From the NCBI GenBank assembly GCA_024742735.1, contig JANSXV010000007.1, forward strand, positions 58,493-122,492: a stretch of DNA of 64,000 nt, in the 5' to 3' direction. Below the pieces are notes generated by a model that saw nothing but the letters and a program-made list of their open reading frames with translations, did no database searches and was not told the origin of the DNA. Shown here piece after piece: positions 17,174-25,669 of the stretch (the stretch's first letter is position 1; the number at the start of each line of letters is the position of its first letter). Made by a program: the position numbers and the translations under genes. This stretch comes from Alphaproteobacteria bacterium (GTDB lineage Bacteria; Pseudomonadota; Alphaproteobacteria; Caulobacterales; Maricaulaceae).

Positions 17174-17216
17174 CGCCCGCAGCAAAGCTGACATAGCCGC
17201 GCTGTCCTTTGACGCT

Positions 17217-17232
17217 CCCCTCAAACGAGGGG
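17217..17232. promoter_or_regulatory. Palindrome CCCCTC-AAAC-GAGGGG upstream of response regulator
   Basis: This is a perfect inverted repeat with 6-base arms around AAAC, 60 bases before the regulator start at 17292. Similar C/G palindromes occur at 19931-19946 and 54080-54093, also upstream of genes of the same modules. It is a candidate binding site for one of the NarL/FixJ-type regulators. Confidence 0.45.
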
Positions 17233-17291
17233 TGGCGTTCCTCGCGTGCGCCTGCGACATTGATGCCGTCTGGGACAAAGGCGTCAGATTT

Positions 17292-17942
17292 ATGAACCAC
17301 CGGGTTCGTGTCGTTATCATCGAGGACGAGACCGACCTGCGCGCGCTTATTGAGCGCGAGCTGTTGACCGTTGAAATCTTTCAGGTGGTTGGCGCCGCCG
17401 GCACGCTGAGCGACGCCTCGAGCCTATTGGAGACGGAATTCGACCTCGCCCTGGTCGATCTCGCTCTGGCGGACGGCGAGAGCTTCGACCTGATCAGAAC
17501 AATCTCTTCGAATGCCGGGCGCAAGGTGTTGGTCCTCAGCGCCATGGACGACGCTCGCTCGGTCCTTGACGCCTTCAGGTATGGGGCGAGCGGCTATGTC
17601 CTGAAATCCGCGCCTGGGTTCGAGATCGCCGAAGCTGCATTGACAACGCTGGATGGCGGCGTTGTCATTAGTCCGGCCATCGCCAGGTTCCTGCTGCACA
17701 GCTTGCCGGCCCGCCGGCCTGGAAGGCTTCCGTTCCCGCGCCGCAGCGGCCTGTCTGATCGCGAGCAGCAGGTGCTTACGGCTGTGGCGAACGGTCTGAC
17801 GCGCAAGGAGATTGCGCGAGAATTGAATCTTTCGCCCTACACCGTCGCCGAGTATCTCAGCAACATCTACAAAAAGTACATGGTCTCGAACAAATCGGCG
17901 GCCGTCGCGAAAGCTATTTGGCACAACGATATCGCAGGATGA
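17292..17942 (+). CDS. NarL/FixJ-family response regulator (module 1)
   Basis: This 216-residue transcription factor has an N-terminal receiver domain with the acidic pair IIEDE and phospho-acceptor Asp56 (LALVDLALADG), and a C-terminal LuxR-type helix-turn-helix (LSDREQQVLTAVANGLTRKEIARELNLSPYTV). The start ATG 17292 (MNHRVRVVIIEDE) places the receiver at the N-terminus; a start 20 codons upstream would add a Cys-rich leader overlapping the palindrome. Its stop overlaps the kinase start (ATGA), so regulator and kinase are translationally coupled. It probably controls the neighbouring exported protein and/or the cadherin-repeat protein. Confidence 0.93.
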   Translation: MNHRVRVVIIEDETDLRALIERELLTVEIFQVVGAAGTLSDASSLLETEFDLALVDLALADGESFDLIRTISSNAGRKVLVLSAMDDARSVLDAFRYGASGYVLKSAPGFEIAEAALTTLDGGVVISPAIARFLLHSLPARRPGRLPFPRRSGLSDREQQVLTAVANGLTRKEIARELNLSPYTVAEYLSNIYKKYMVSNKSAAVAKAIWHNDIAG

Positions 17943-19927
17943 GCACATCGATTCCGGGCAGGACATGGGATATGGGGGCGCCGCGCCGCGCCGCACCGCC
18001 TGGCCGGCGCGCCATCTCTGTGCGCAGCCTGTTCACCGCGATCGCGTGGTCTGCGTCGGCGATCCTCGCGCTCTGGATCACCGTCACTGTTTCAGAGCGG
18101 CTCTCCCGGCCGCAGGATATGGTGTTCCCGCTTCCTGTCTCACTTTACTTGCCCGATTCAAACGGCGTGGTCTTACCTGACGCGCGCCCGGTCCAGCCCG
18201 AAGCGATATCCGAGCCGGCTTACGTCTACTGGGATGAGACACGCTCGCCCGGCGGCGTTTTTCGTCATGAATTCACATGGTCGCCGAGTGATGGAGAGGT
18301 CGCCCTCTACCTGACCTGGACCCGTAGAATCACCAATATCTCTCTCAACGGACAACCCGTCTCATTCGATATACGGTCCGCAGGCTGGTCCACTCTGGCG
18401 GGGTTCCAGCCGGGCGCCTTTCCGCTTGGCGAGGACCTTCTGAATGAGGGGCTCAATGTCATCGAGATCACCGACAGGGGCCGCAGCAAGAAAGTCCTGC
18501 CGGCCTTCTCGATCGTCCCGGTCGAACAGGCGGCGCAAGCGGCGTTCTGGGGCCGCTTCTTCCACGTCGACCTGGTGATCGCGTCCATCGGCGCGATGAT
18601 CTTCGTCTTCGTATTCTGTGGACTGGTCCGCTGGCCGGCAGGCGAACGCACATCGATCCGATTGTTCATGGTGCTGCTGGCGGCCTGGTGCCTGCGCGAC
18701 CTGGCCGCCCTGGGCTTGACGCAGTCGCTTCCCAACGGCGTCCACCTGCTCGCCGGCTATTGGATCAGCTATGCCCTGGTGACCTCATTCGCGGTGTATG
18801 TGGCGCATCGTACCAGCGCGCATCGCTACTTCATACCCGCCTACCTGGCGCTGCTGGCGCTGGCCATGGGGGCGACGGCGGCGGTCAGCCCGAACGGTGG
18901 ACAGGCCATCTTCGAGCTCGCCTTCCCGATCGAGTCCATCATGACCGGCGCTTTCGCCGTCGTAATCCTCGCCCAGTTGTTCTGGGCGCTGTTGCAGGAC
19001 CGCGAGGGTCGAAAGGTCGAGCTCGCCTTGCTGGTGGTGGCGATCGGAGCCATCGCTATGGATGCTCTCGACGACCGGTTCGAACTCTGGGTCGGCGTTT
19101 TCGACTGGTATCCCTATGTGTACTACGCCACACCCAGATACGGGCTCCTGTTGGCGCTCGGCATGCTTTCCGCGCTCGCATTCCAACAGGCCCGGACCAG
19201 CCATCTTGCGATGAACCTGAACCGGGAGCTTGATTCCCGGCTGCGCGAGAAGGAAGCCGAACTGGCTCGCAGCTTCGAGGCTCGTGAGCAGCTCGAACGC
19301 CGAGAAGCCGCCTCGGCGGAGCGCGAACGCATCATGATGGATGTTCACGACGGCCTTGGCGCCCGCCTGGCCGCGCTGGATATCCTGAGCCGGGATGTCG
19401 CCGCCAACGAAGCGGCCATTCGCCGCGAAGTGCAGGCGAGCATGGGCGAGGTGCGCCTTATCGCCGATTCCCTCAACACCCATGGCGCGTGTCTTGGCGT
19501 CATTCTGGCGGCGCTTCGTCAACGCGTGACCCCGCAGTTCAGTTCCGGCTCCGTCGCTCTGGATTGGGCCGTCTCCGCGGAGGCGGCGGCCTTGAAGCCT
19601 GACGCCGAGGTGGCCATGCATCTGTCGCGGATTCTGCTTGAGGCGATGACGAACTGCCTCCGGCACTCGGGTGCGCACCGGCTGCACTTCCGGGTCGATG
19701 TCGGTCCGGACAAGACCAGACCGATCCAGATGGTCGTCGAGGATGACGGGCGCGGCCTCTCGAGTGCGAATCCAGGCGGACGCGGCATGGCGTTCATGAA
19801 GTCGCGCTCAGCAAAGATCGGGGCCGACATCCGCTTCGAAGACTCGGCGCCAGGACTGCGGATCGAAATCGCAGCGCCGTTGGTTCCCCAGCCATCCACC
19901 CTGGCGGCTTCTCGGGAACGGGTCTGA
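17939..19927 (+). CDS. Sensor histidine kinase, 7TM/HisKA_3 type (module 1)
   Basis: This 662-residue kinase has one N-terminal membrane helix, a periplasmic beta-rich domain (about 50-210: YLTWTRRITNISLNGQPVSF ... LLNEGLNVIEI) resembling DISM/galactose-binding-like sensor folds, then about seven membrane helices (210-415), a coiled coil (425-460) and a HisKA_3 core. The phospho-acceptor is His470 in MMDVHDGLGARLAAL; the ATP-binding N-box is ILLEAMTNCLRHSGA and the G-box VEDDGRGL. The ATG at 17939 overlaps the regulator stop, favouring it over an earlier in-frame start. It is paralogous to the kinases at 54779 and 58353. It probably senses a periplasmic or surface ligand, perhaps a sugar, and phosphorylates the adjacent regulator. 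Confidence 0.92.
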   Translation: MSTSIPGRTWDMGAPRRAAPPGRRAISVRSLFTAIAWSASAILALWITVTVSERLSRPQDMVFPLPVSLYLPDSNGVVLPDARPVQPEAISEPAYVYWDETRSPGGVFRHEFTWSPSDGEVALYLTWTRRITNISLNGQPVSFDIRSAGWSTLAGFQPGAFPLGEDLLNEGLNVIEITDRGRSKKVLPAFSIVPVEQAAQAAFWGRFFHVDLVIASIGAMIFVFVFCGLVRWPAGERTSIRLFMVLLAAWCLRDLAALGLTQSLPNGVHLLAGYWISYALVTSFAVYVAHRTSAHRYFIPAYLALLALAMGATAAVSPNGGQAIFELAFPIESIMTGAFAVVILAQLFWALLQDREGRKVELALLVVAIGAIAMDALDDRFELWVGVFDWYPYVYYATPRYGLLLALGMLSALAFQQARTSHLAMNLNRELDSRLREKEAELARSFEAREQLERREAASAERERIMMDVHDGLGARLAALDILSRDVAANEAAIRREVQASMGEVRLIADSLNTHGACLGVILAALRQRVTPQFSSGSVALDWAVSAEAAALKPDAEVAMHLSRILLEAMTNCLRHSGAHRLHFRVDVGPDKTRPIQMVVEDDGRGLSSANPGGRGMAFMKSRSAKIGADIRFEDSAPGLRIEIAAPLVPQPSTLAASRERV

Positions 19928-19930
19928 TCC

Positions 19931-19946
19931 CCCCACGTTCGAGGGG
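19931..19946. promoter_or_regulatory. CCCC-N8-GGGG palindrome upstream of cadherin-repeat gene
   Basis: CCCCACGTTCGAGGGG lies just after the kinase stop and 117 bases before the cadherin-repeat gene. It has the same 16-base size as the site at 17217-17232 and the same CGAGGGG right arm. It could be an operator, or part of the hairpin ending the kinase transcript, since GAGGGG and CCCCTC recur just downstream. Confidence 0.4.
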
Positions 19947-20062
19947 AGGGAGCCCCCCTCAGAAATGGTCCACCCTAATCGTCATATGGACGAGCGTTCA
20001 GGGTGAGGGTCCGGAACGCTTTGCTCCGCTTCCTTCACGATCAGGCGCCGGGAGCCCACACC

Positions 20063-23000
20063 ATGACCAAGCACATCCGGATTTCTCGCAACGGTTTGCG
20101 CGCTGCGGGCGCGATCGTCGGCCTCGCCGGGCTCACCTTCGGCAACGCCTCGGCGCAGGAGGCCGGCGGCCAGGGGGCTGCGTGGGTGGACCCATCTGCG
20201 ATTGACGGTGTCGTCTCGGTCGAAGTTCTCGATGACGGAAGTGTGCGCGTGACATTCGAAAATGGCCGGTCGGCGGTCATCGACGCCGGCTCCGTCCAGG
20301 TGGTCGCCGGGCAGGTTCTGGTGGACGCGGCGGCCCTCGCGGCGGCATCCGAAGACGTCTACATCCTGGGCTATCTCGCGGATCACCCCGTCCTGGCCGG
20401 CGCTCTGCTCGCTGGCGGCGCCGGCGCGGCCGCTTTGGCGCTCTGGGATGACGGCGAGAGCAACGCTCCCCCAGCTTTTTCCTCCGCTGGAACGGCGACA
20501 GTCAGCGAAAACACCTCCGGAACCGTTTACACGGCCACCGCCACTGATCCGAACGCCAATGATCAGCTCACGTTCTCGATCGTGGGCGGCGCAGACGCCG
20601 GGCTGTTCTCAATCGACGCATCGACCGGCGCCATCAGCTTCCTCACCCCGCCTGACTTCGAGGCCCCCGCCGACGCCGGCGCGGACAACACTTACGACCT
20701 CGTCATCGCCGTGTCGGATGGCCAGGAATCCGTAACGCAAACTCTCACGATCACCGTCACCAACCAGAATGACAACGCGCCGGTGATCCTCAGCGAGCCC
20801 GCAGGCGTCGCTGCAGAGGGCGGGCTGGCGACATCCTTCACCATGGTCGCCGAAGACGCCGACGGGGATGCGTTGACCTACGCCATCAGCGGCGGACCGG
20901 ATGCGGCCTTGTTCACGATCGATCCGGCGACCGGGGTCTTGTCTTTCATCGCCGGACAGGATTTCGAGGCTCCGGCGGACGCTGACGGCAACGGCCAATA
21001 TCAGGTGGTCGTCTCCGCATCGGATGGCCAGACGGTCGTCACCCAGTCTGTGCGGATCACCTTGACTGACACCAACGACACCGCGCCTGTTTTTGTGTCC
21101 GGACAGCTGGTCAGCGTCGATGAGAACTCTGTTTCGACCGGATATGCCGCCGTTGCGACCGACGCGGATACCGTTGGCGGCCCAATCGCTTATTCGCTGG
21201 GTTCGTCCGGTGATAGCGCGCTGTTCACCATCGACGCGGCGACAGGCGCCCTGTCCTTCATCTCTGCGCCCGACTTCGAAGCGCCGGGCGATGCGGATGC
21301 CGATAATGAGTACGAGGTCGAAATCATCGCCTCGGACGGGGTGAACGCCACGAGCCAGACCGTCCGCGTCACGGTCAACGACTTGAACACCGAGTTTTCC
21401 CCGGTCTTCACGTCGGCATCGTCGGTCAGTGTCGATGAGGACACATCGGGTCCGTTCCACACCTTCACGGCGACGGACGGCGACGGGCAGGTTCCCACCT
21501 TCTCCATCACCGGCGGTGCCGATGCGGCGGCGTTCAACATCAACCCGGTGACCGGCGCGCTGGAGTTCATGGCGGCGCCCGACTTTGAAGCGCCGGGCGA
21601 CGCCGACGCAGACAATGTCTACGAGGTCACCGTCACCGCAAATGACGGCACGGGACGCACCACCGATCAGACCTTCACGGTCACGGTTCAGAACGTCAAT
21701 GAAGCGCCGGTCATCAACGGCAACTTCATCACCTTCTCCGACGACGAGAACGGGCCGATCCGCTCCACCTTCCCAAATATCAGCGATCCGGATGGCGATG
21801 CCTTGACCTATTCGATCACCGGCGGCGCCGATGCGGCGGCGCTGGTCATCGACCCGGTCACCGGCCAGCTCAGCTTTGCAACGCCCAGCGGAACGGCCGA
21901 CTTCGAGGCCCCCTTGGACGCCGACGGCAACAATGTCTACGAAGTCGAAGTGACGGCGACCGACGGCACGCTTTCGGCGACCCAGACGCTCTCGATCGGC
22001 GTCACCGACGTCAACGAGCCTGTGGTCTTCGCCTCCGGCGCATCGGCGAGCGTGGATGAGAACCAGACCTCAACCGGCTATGTCGCAGCAGCGACCGACC
22101 CAGAAGGTGTGACGGTCACCTATTCCATCGCAGGGGGCGCTGACGCGTCGCAATTCACCATCGATCCCGCCACGGGCGTCCTGTCATTCGTCGGCGCGCC
22201 GGACTTCGATGCCCCGGGCGACAGCGATAATGACAATGTCTACGAGGTGATCATCAGTGGCACTGACGGCAATGCGCCGGTCAACCAGGCGGTCTCCATC
22301 ACCGTCAATGATGTCAACGACCAGGCGCCGGTGTTCGCCTCGGCTACAGCCAGCGCGGCGATTGCAGAAAACACCGTCGCAACCGGCTATGCCGCCAGCG
22401 CCGTCAACACTGACACGGTGGGCGGACCGGTGACCTATGCGCTCGGCGCATCGGGCGACAGCGCCCTGTTCACCATCGACGCGGCGACGGGCGCCCTGAG
22501 CTTCATCGGCGCCCCGGATTTCGAGGCGCCGGGCGATGCCGATGCGGACAATGTCTATGTCGTCGAGGTGGTCGCGTCCGATGGATCCGGCCTGACCTCC
22601 AGCCAGACTGTTTCCGTGACGGTCACCAATGAGAATGACAACCTCCCGGCGTTCGTCTCCGGCACGGCGGTGGCTGTGGATGAGAATGAGACCGTCACCG
22701 GCTACGCGGCGGCAGCCACGGACGCCGATGGCGATACGGTGACCTATGCGTTGGGCGCCGCCGGCGACACGGCGCTGTTCACCATCGACGCGGCGACGGG
22801 CGCCCTGTCCTTCATCTCCGCTCCCGATTTCGAGGCGCCGGGCGACGCGAATGCGGACAATGTCTACGAGGTGGAGATCATTGCCTCAGCGGGCGGTGAC
22901 GCCATCACCCAGACAGTCACCGTCACGGTCAACGACCTGATCAACGAGTTTGCTCCGGTATTCACGTCGGCGGCATCCACGAATGTCGATGAAAATACAA

Positions 23001-25588
23001 GCGGCCCGATCCACACCTTCACGGCGACGGATGGCGACGGTCAGGTTCCGACCTTCTCTATCACCGGCGGTGCCGATGCGGCGGCGTTCAACATCAACCC
23101 GGTGACCGGCGCGCTGGAGTTCATGGCGGCGCCCGACTTCGAGGCGCCGGGCGACGCCGACGCAGACAATGTCTACGAGGTCACCGTCACCGCAGACGAC
23201 GGCAACGGACGCACCACCGATCAGACCTTCACGGTCGCGGTTCAGGACGTCAATGACGTCGCGCCGTTCCCGACCCAGATTCCACCGACAACCATTGCTG
23301 AAAACAACACTGTTGTTGGGCAATATATCTCGGTTGATGCAGACGGGCCTGCGCCGATAACCTATTCAATTTCTGGTGGGAATGATGCAGCTCTGTTCAA
23401 TATTGATCCTCTGACGGGTGTTCTGAGCTTCATTTCGGCGCCGGATTTCGAGAACCCTTTGGACTCGAATTCAGATAATGACTACATTGTTGAAATAAGT
23501 ATTACAGATGGAACGAACACCGCGACGGGGAGTGCGGTCGTAAGCGTCACCGATGTGAATGAAGCCCCTGCCTTTTCCTTTACAAGCGTGAACTACTTTT
23601 ACGATGAAAATCAAACGAACGCCTTTCCAGTCGGCGCAGCAGCAGATCCGGATGGAGATACCGTCACCTATTCGATCTCTGGTGGGCCAGACGCCGCCTT
23701 GTTCACGATTGATCCAGCGACCGGCTTCATTTCGTTCATCACCGCGCCCGATTTTGAGGCGCCGGCGGATGCCAATGGCGACAATGTATACATCATAAAC
23801 ATTGAGGCCTCGGATGGCTCATTGACCGATACGCTCCAGGTCCTGGTCAACGTCACCGATGTCAATGAAGCGCCGGTCATACTGAGCGTGCCAGCTGGAG
23901 GGTTCGACGAAAACCAGACCTTTGTCGGCACCCTCGTTGCTCAGGACCCTGAGGGGGGGGCGCTGACGATCACGCTGGGCGGTCCCGACGCGGGCCTGTT
24001 CACCGTGGACAGCGCCACCGGCGTCATCAGTCTTCTGGCGCCTGAGGATTTCGAGAACCCCAACGGGGCATCCGCAAACGGCGGTTATGCGGTCACCTAC
24101 ACGGTCAGCGATGGCGTGAACTCGGTCTCGAACGTGCTGGCCTTCGTGGTCCAGGACGTGGACGAAAGCCCAGTCTTTACGTCCGGGGCTGCATTCAGCG
24201 TGGACGAGAACCAGACCTCGACAGGCTATATCGCAACAGCGACCGACCCGGAGGGCGTGGCGATCACCTTCTCCATCGCGGGTGGGGCTGACGCGGCGCT
24301 GTTCACCATCGACGCCTCCACTGGCGCGCTCTCCTTCGCCGCCGCGCAAGATTTCGAGAATCCGCTCGATAGCGATGCTGACAATGTCTACGAGGTCGTG
24401 ATCGAGGCATCCGACGGTACGACTGCGGCTGCGTCGCAGGCGGTCTCCATCGCCGTCAGCGACGTCAACGAAGCGCCGAGTTTTGCAAGCGCCAATCCGG
24501 CGAATCTCTTCATCTTTGAAATCACGGAATCTCCGTCTGATTTCCCATTCTACACGAACGCCAGTGATCCTGACGGAGATACTCTGATCTACTCGATCGT
24601 CGGCGGGGCCGACGCAGCCGAGTTTGAAATCGATCCGACGACGGGCGTGTTGAGCCTGACCAATGGGCGGATCTTCGACTTCGAGGCGCCGACGGATTCC
24701 AATGCGGACAATGCCTACGAGCTTGAAATCCAGGTCAGCGACGGTGCTCTTTTCAGCGCGGCCAAGACGATAACGATCAATGTCATGGATCAGGCTGAAG
24801 GCGGCTCCTTCACGTCGTCGGCGACCCAGGCGGTGAATGAAAACCTCAGCGGCGCAGCCTTTACGGTCACGGCGGTGAACGCCGCTTCGACCTTCCCGCC
24901 CTTCTACACCATCGTTGGAGGCGTTGATCGGGGCCTGTTCACGATCGATACCGCCACCGGTGTCGTAAGCTTCGTGACTGCACCTGATTTCGAGAACCCG
25001 GCCGACGCTGGTCAGGACAATATCTACAACATCACCGTGGCTGCGCAGTTCGGCTCGGAGGTTGCTGTCCAGGAGATCGAGATTCAGGTGCTCAACCTCG
25101 CTGATCCGTCGAGTGTGTCCTCCCCAATTCCGGTGGCGTTTCCCGATGCCTTCTCCCCGCTTTCGGGCATCTTCAGCGGTGATGTCGCGGCCGATGATTC
25201 TGCGCTTGACGGCATGGCCTTCGCAGCCGTGGCCACCGATTTTACGGGCTTGCTGTCTTCGGGATATGCGGAGCCATTAAGAGATTTGATCGGGGCGCGC
25301 ACGCAGGACGCCGGGGGGGACGCGGCGGGTCTTGCGCCCACCGTGGTCGGCGCTGAGGTGCTCAGCCTTGATGAGGTTGTTGATCTGTCTTCAGACAGCA
25401 CCGCAGCAAGTCTTGATGTCCTGGGCGACCTGTCTTTGGACTTTGGCGAGGCCTTCATCGCCGCCCCCTCAACCGGAGAGCCGAGCCCCGCCTTCGAGCC
25501 GGTCGAGCCAGATCTGGCTGACGCATCCTCAGCCTCTCTGGACGAGGCCTGGAGCCACACCGCCGAACCGGACTTCCTTGGAGTCTGA
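20063..25588 (+). CDS. Giant cadherin-repeat surface protein (probable adhesin)
   Basis: This 1,841-residue protein begins with a Sec-type signal (RISRNGLRAAGAIVGLAGL, cleavage near NASAQ). A domain of about 75 residues rich in DDGS/DGQVL strands and a hydrophobic Gly/Ala segment (about 100-122) follow. Residues about 134-1680 form about 15 cadherin-type repeats of roughly 100 residues, each with a DEN or AEN start, DADGD-type turns, a central TIDPATGxLSF strand and DFEAPxDAD, ending in DVN or NDN. These are Ca2+-binding signatures. The last 160 residues are acidic and Ser/Ala-rich, ending EPDFLGV. No RTX nonapeptides were seen. ATG 20063 was chosen because it starts the signal peptide; the frame extends 20 codons upstream. 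Type I secretion genes follow at once, suggesting export by that system or outer-membrane retention. Confidence 0.88.
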   Translation: MTKHIRISRNGLRAAGAIVGLAGLTFGNASAQEAGGQGAAWVDPSAIDGVVSVEVLDDGSVRVTFENGRSAVIDAGSVQVVAGQVLVDAAALAAASEDVYILGYLADHPVLAGALLAGGAGAAALALWDDGESNAPPAFSSAGTATVSENTSGTVYTATATDPNANDQLTFSIVGGADAGLFSIDASTGAISFLTPPDFEAPADAGADNTYDLVIAVSDGQESVTQTLTITVTNQNDNAPVILSEPAGVAAEGGLATSFTMVAEDADGDALTYAISGGPDAALFTIDPATGVLSFIAGQDFEAPADADGNGQYQVVVSASDGQTVVTQSVRITLTDTNDTAPVFVSGQLVSVDENSVSTGYAAVATDADTVGGPIAYSLGSSGDSALFTIDAATGALSFISAPDFEAPGDADADNEYEVEIIASDGVNATSQTVRVTVNDLNTEFSPVFTSASSVSVDEDTSGPFHTFTATDGDGQVPTFSITGGADAAAFNINPVTGALEFMAAPDFEAPGDADADNVYEVTVTANDGTGRTTDQTFTVTVQNVNEAPVINGNFITFSDDENGPIRSTFPNISDPDGDALTYSITGGADAAALVIDPVTGQLSFATPSGTADFEAPLDADGNNVYEVEVTATDGTLSATQTLSIGVTDVNEPVVFASGASASVDENQTSTGYVAAATDPEGVTVTYSIAGGADASQFTIDPATGVLSFVGAPDFDAPGDSDNDNVYEVIISGTDGNAPVNQAVSITVNDVNDQAPVFASATASAAIAENTVATGYAASAVNTDTVGGPVTYALGASGDSALFTIDAATGALSFIGAPDFEAPGDADADNVYVVEVVASDGSGLTSSQTVSVTVTNENDNLPAFVSGTAVAVDENETVTGYAAAATDADGDTVTYALGAAGDTALFTIDAATGALSFISAPDFEAPGDANADNVYEVEIIASAGGDAITQTVTVTVNDLINEFAPVFTSAASTNVDENTSGPIHTFTATDGDGQVPTFSITGGADAAAFNINPVTGALEFMAAPDFEAPGDADADNVYEVTVTADDGNGRTTDQTFTVAVQDVNDVAPFPTQIPPTTIAENNTVVGQYISVDADGPAPITYSISGGNDAALFNIDPLTGVLSFISAPDFENPLDSNSDNDYIVEISITDGTNTATGSAVVSVTDVNEAPAFSFTSVNYFYDENQTNAFPVGAAADPDGDTVTYSISGGPDAALFTIDPATGFISFITAPDFEAPADANGDNVYIINIEASDGSLTDTLQVLVNVTDVNEAPVILSVPAGGFDENQTFVGTLVAQDPEGGALTITLGGPDAGLFTVDSATGVISLLAPEDFENPNGASANGGYAVTYTVSDGVNSVSNVLAFVVQDVDESPVFTSGAAFSVDENQTSTGYIATATDPEGVAITFSIAGGADAALFTIDASTGALSFAAAQDFENPLDSDADNVYEVVIEASDGTTAAASQAVSIAVSDVNEAPSFASANPANLFIFEITESPSDFPFYTNASDPDGDTLIYSIVGGADAAEFEIDPTTGVLSLTNGRIFDFEAPTDSNADNAYELEIQVSDGALFSAAKTITINVMDQAEGGSFTSSATQAVNENLSGAAFTVTAVNAASTFPPFYTIVGGVDRGLFTIDTATGVVSFVTAPDFENPADAGQDNIYNITVAAQFGSEVAVQEIEIQVLNLADPSSVSSPIPVAFPDAFSPLSGIFSGDVAADDSALDGMAFAAVATDFTGLLSSGYAEPLRDLIGARTQDAGGDAAGLAPTVVGAEVLSLDEVVDLSSDSTAASLDVLGDLSLDFGEAFIAAPSTGEPSPAFEPVEPDLADASSASLDEAWSHTAEPDFLGV
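21457..21700 (+). repeat. Near-identical cadherin repeat unit, copy 1
   Basis: This 244-base stretch is almost identical to 23011-23254 (offset 1,554 bases, 518 codons) and encodes cadherin repeat 4. The other repeats in the protein are far more diverged, so this reflects a recent internal duplication or gene conversion. Confidence 0.85.
23011..23254 (+). repeat. Near-identical cadherin repeat unit, copy 2
   Basis: This is the partner of 21457-21700 and encodes cadherin repeat 9; it differs by only a few bases. Confidence 0.85.
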
Positions 25589-25594
25589 TCGGCC

Positions 25595-25641
25595 GAGCCC
25601 GCGGGTCGGACTAGTTGTCCCCAGAACCGGCTCGCGGGCTC
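25595..25641. terminator. Inverted repeat after cadherin-repeat gene
   Basis: GAGCCCGCG (25595-25603) pairs with CGCGGGCTC (25633-25641) across a 29-base loop, 7 bases after the stop. There is no T-run. It may reduce transcription into the secretion genes or protect the long mRNA. Confidence 0.4.
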
Positions 25642-25669
25642 ACCTCTCTGCGGCTGTAGCGAGCTTGGA

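Noticed and set aside
20063..25588. Regular repeats taken as a possible CRISPR or satellite array
   Set aside because: Repeats are about 300 bases, in frame and encode cadherin domains; there are no short identical repeats with spacers.
20063..25588. RTX-type nonapeptide repeats in the type I substrate candidate
   Set aside because: No GGxGxDxxx runs found in the sequence; the Asp-rich turns belong to cadherin repeats.
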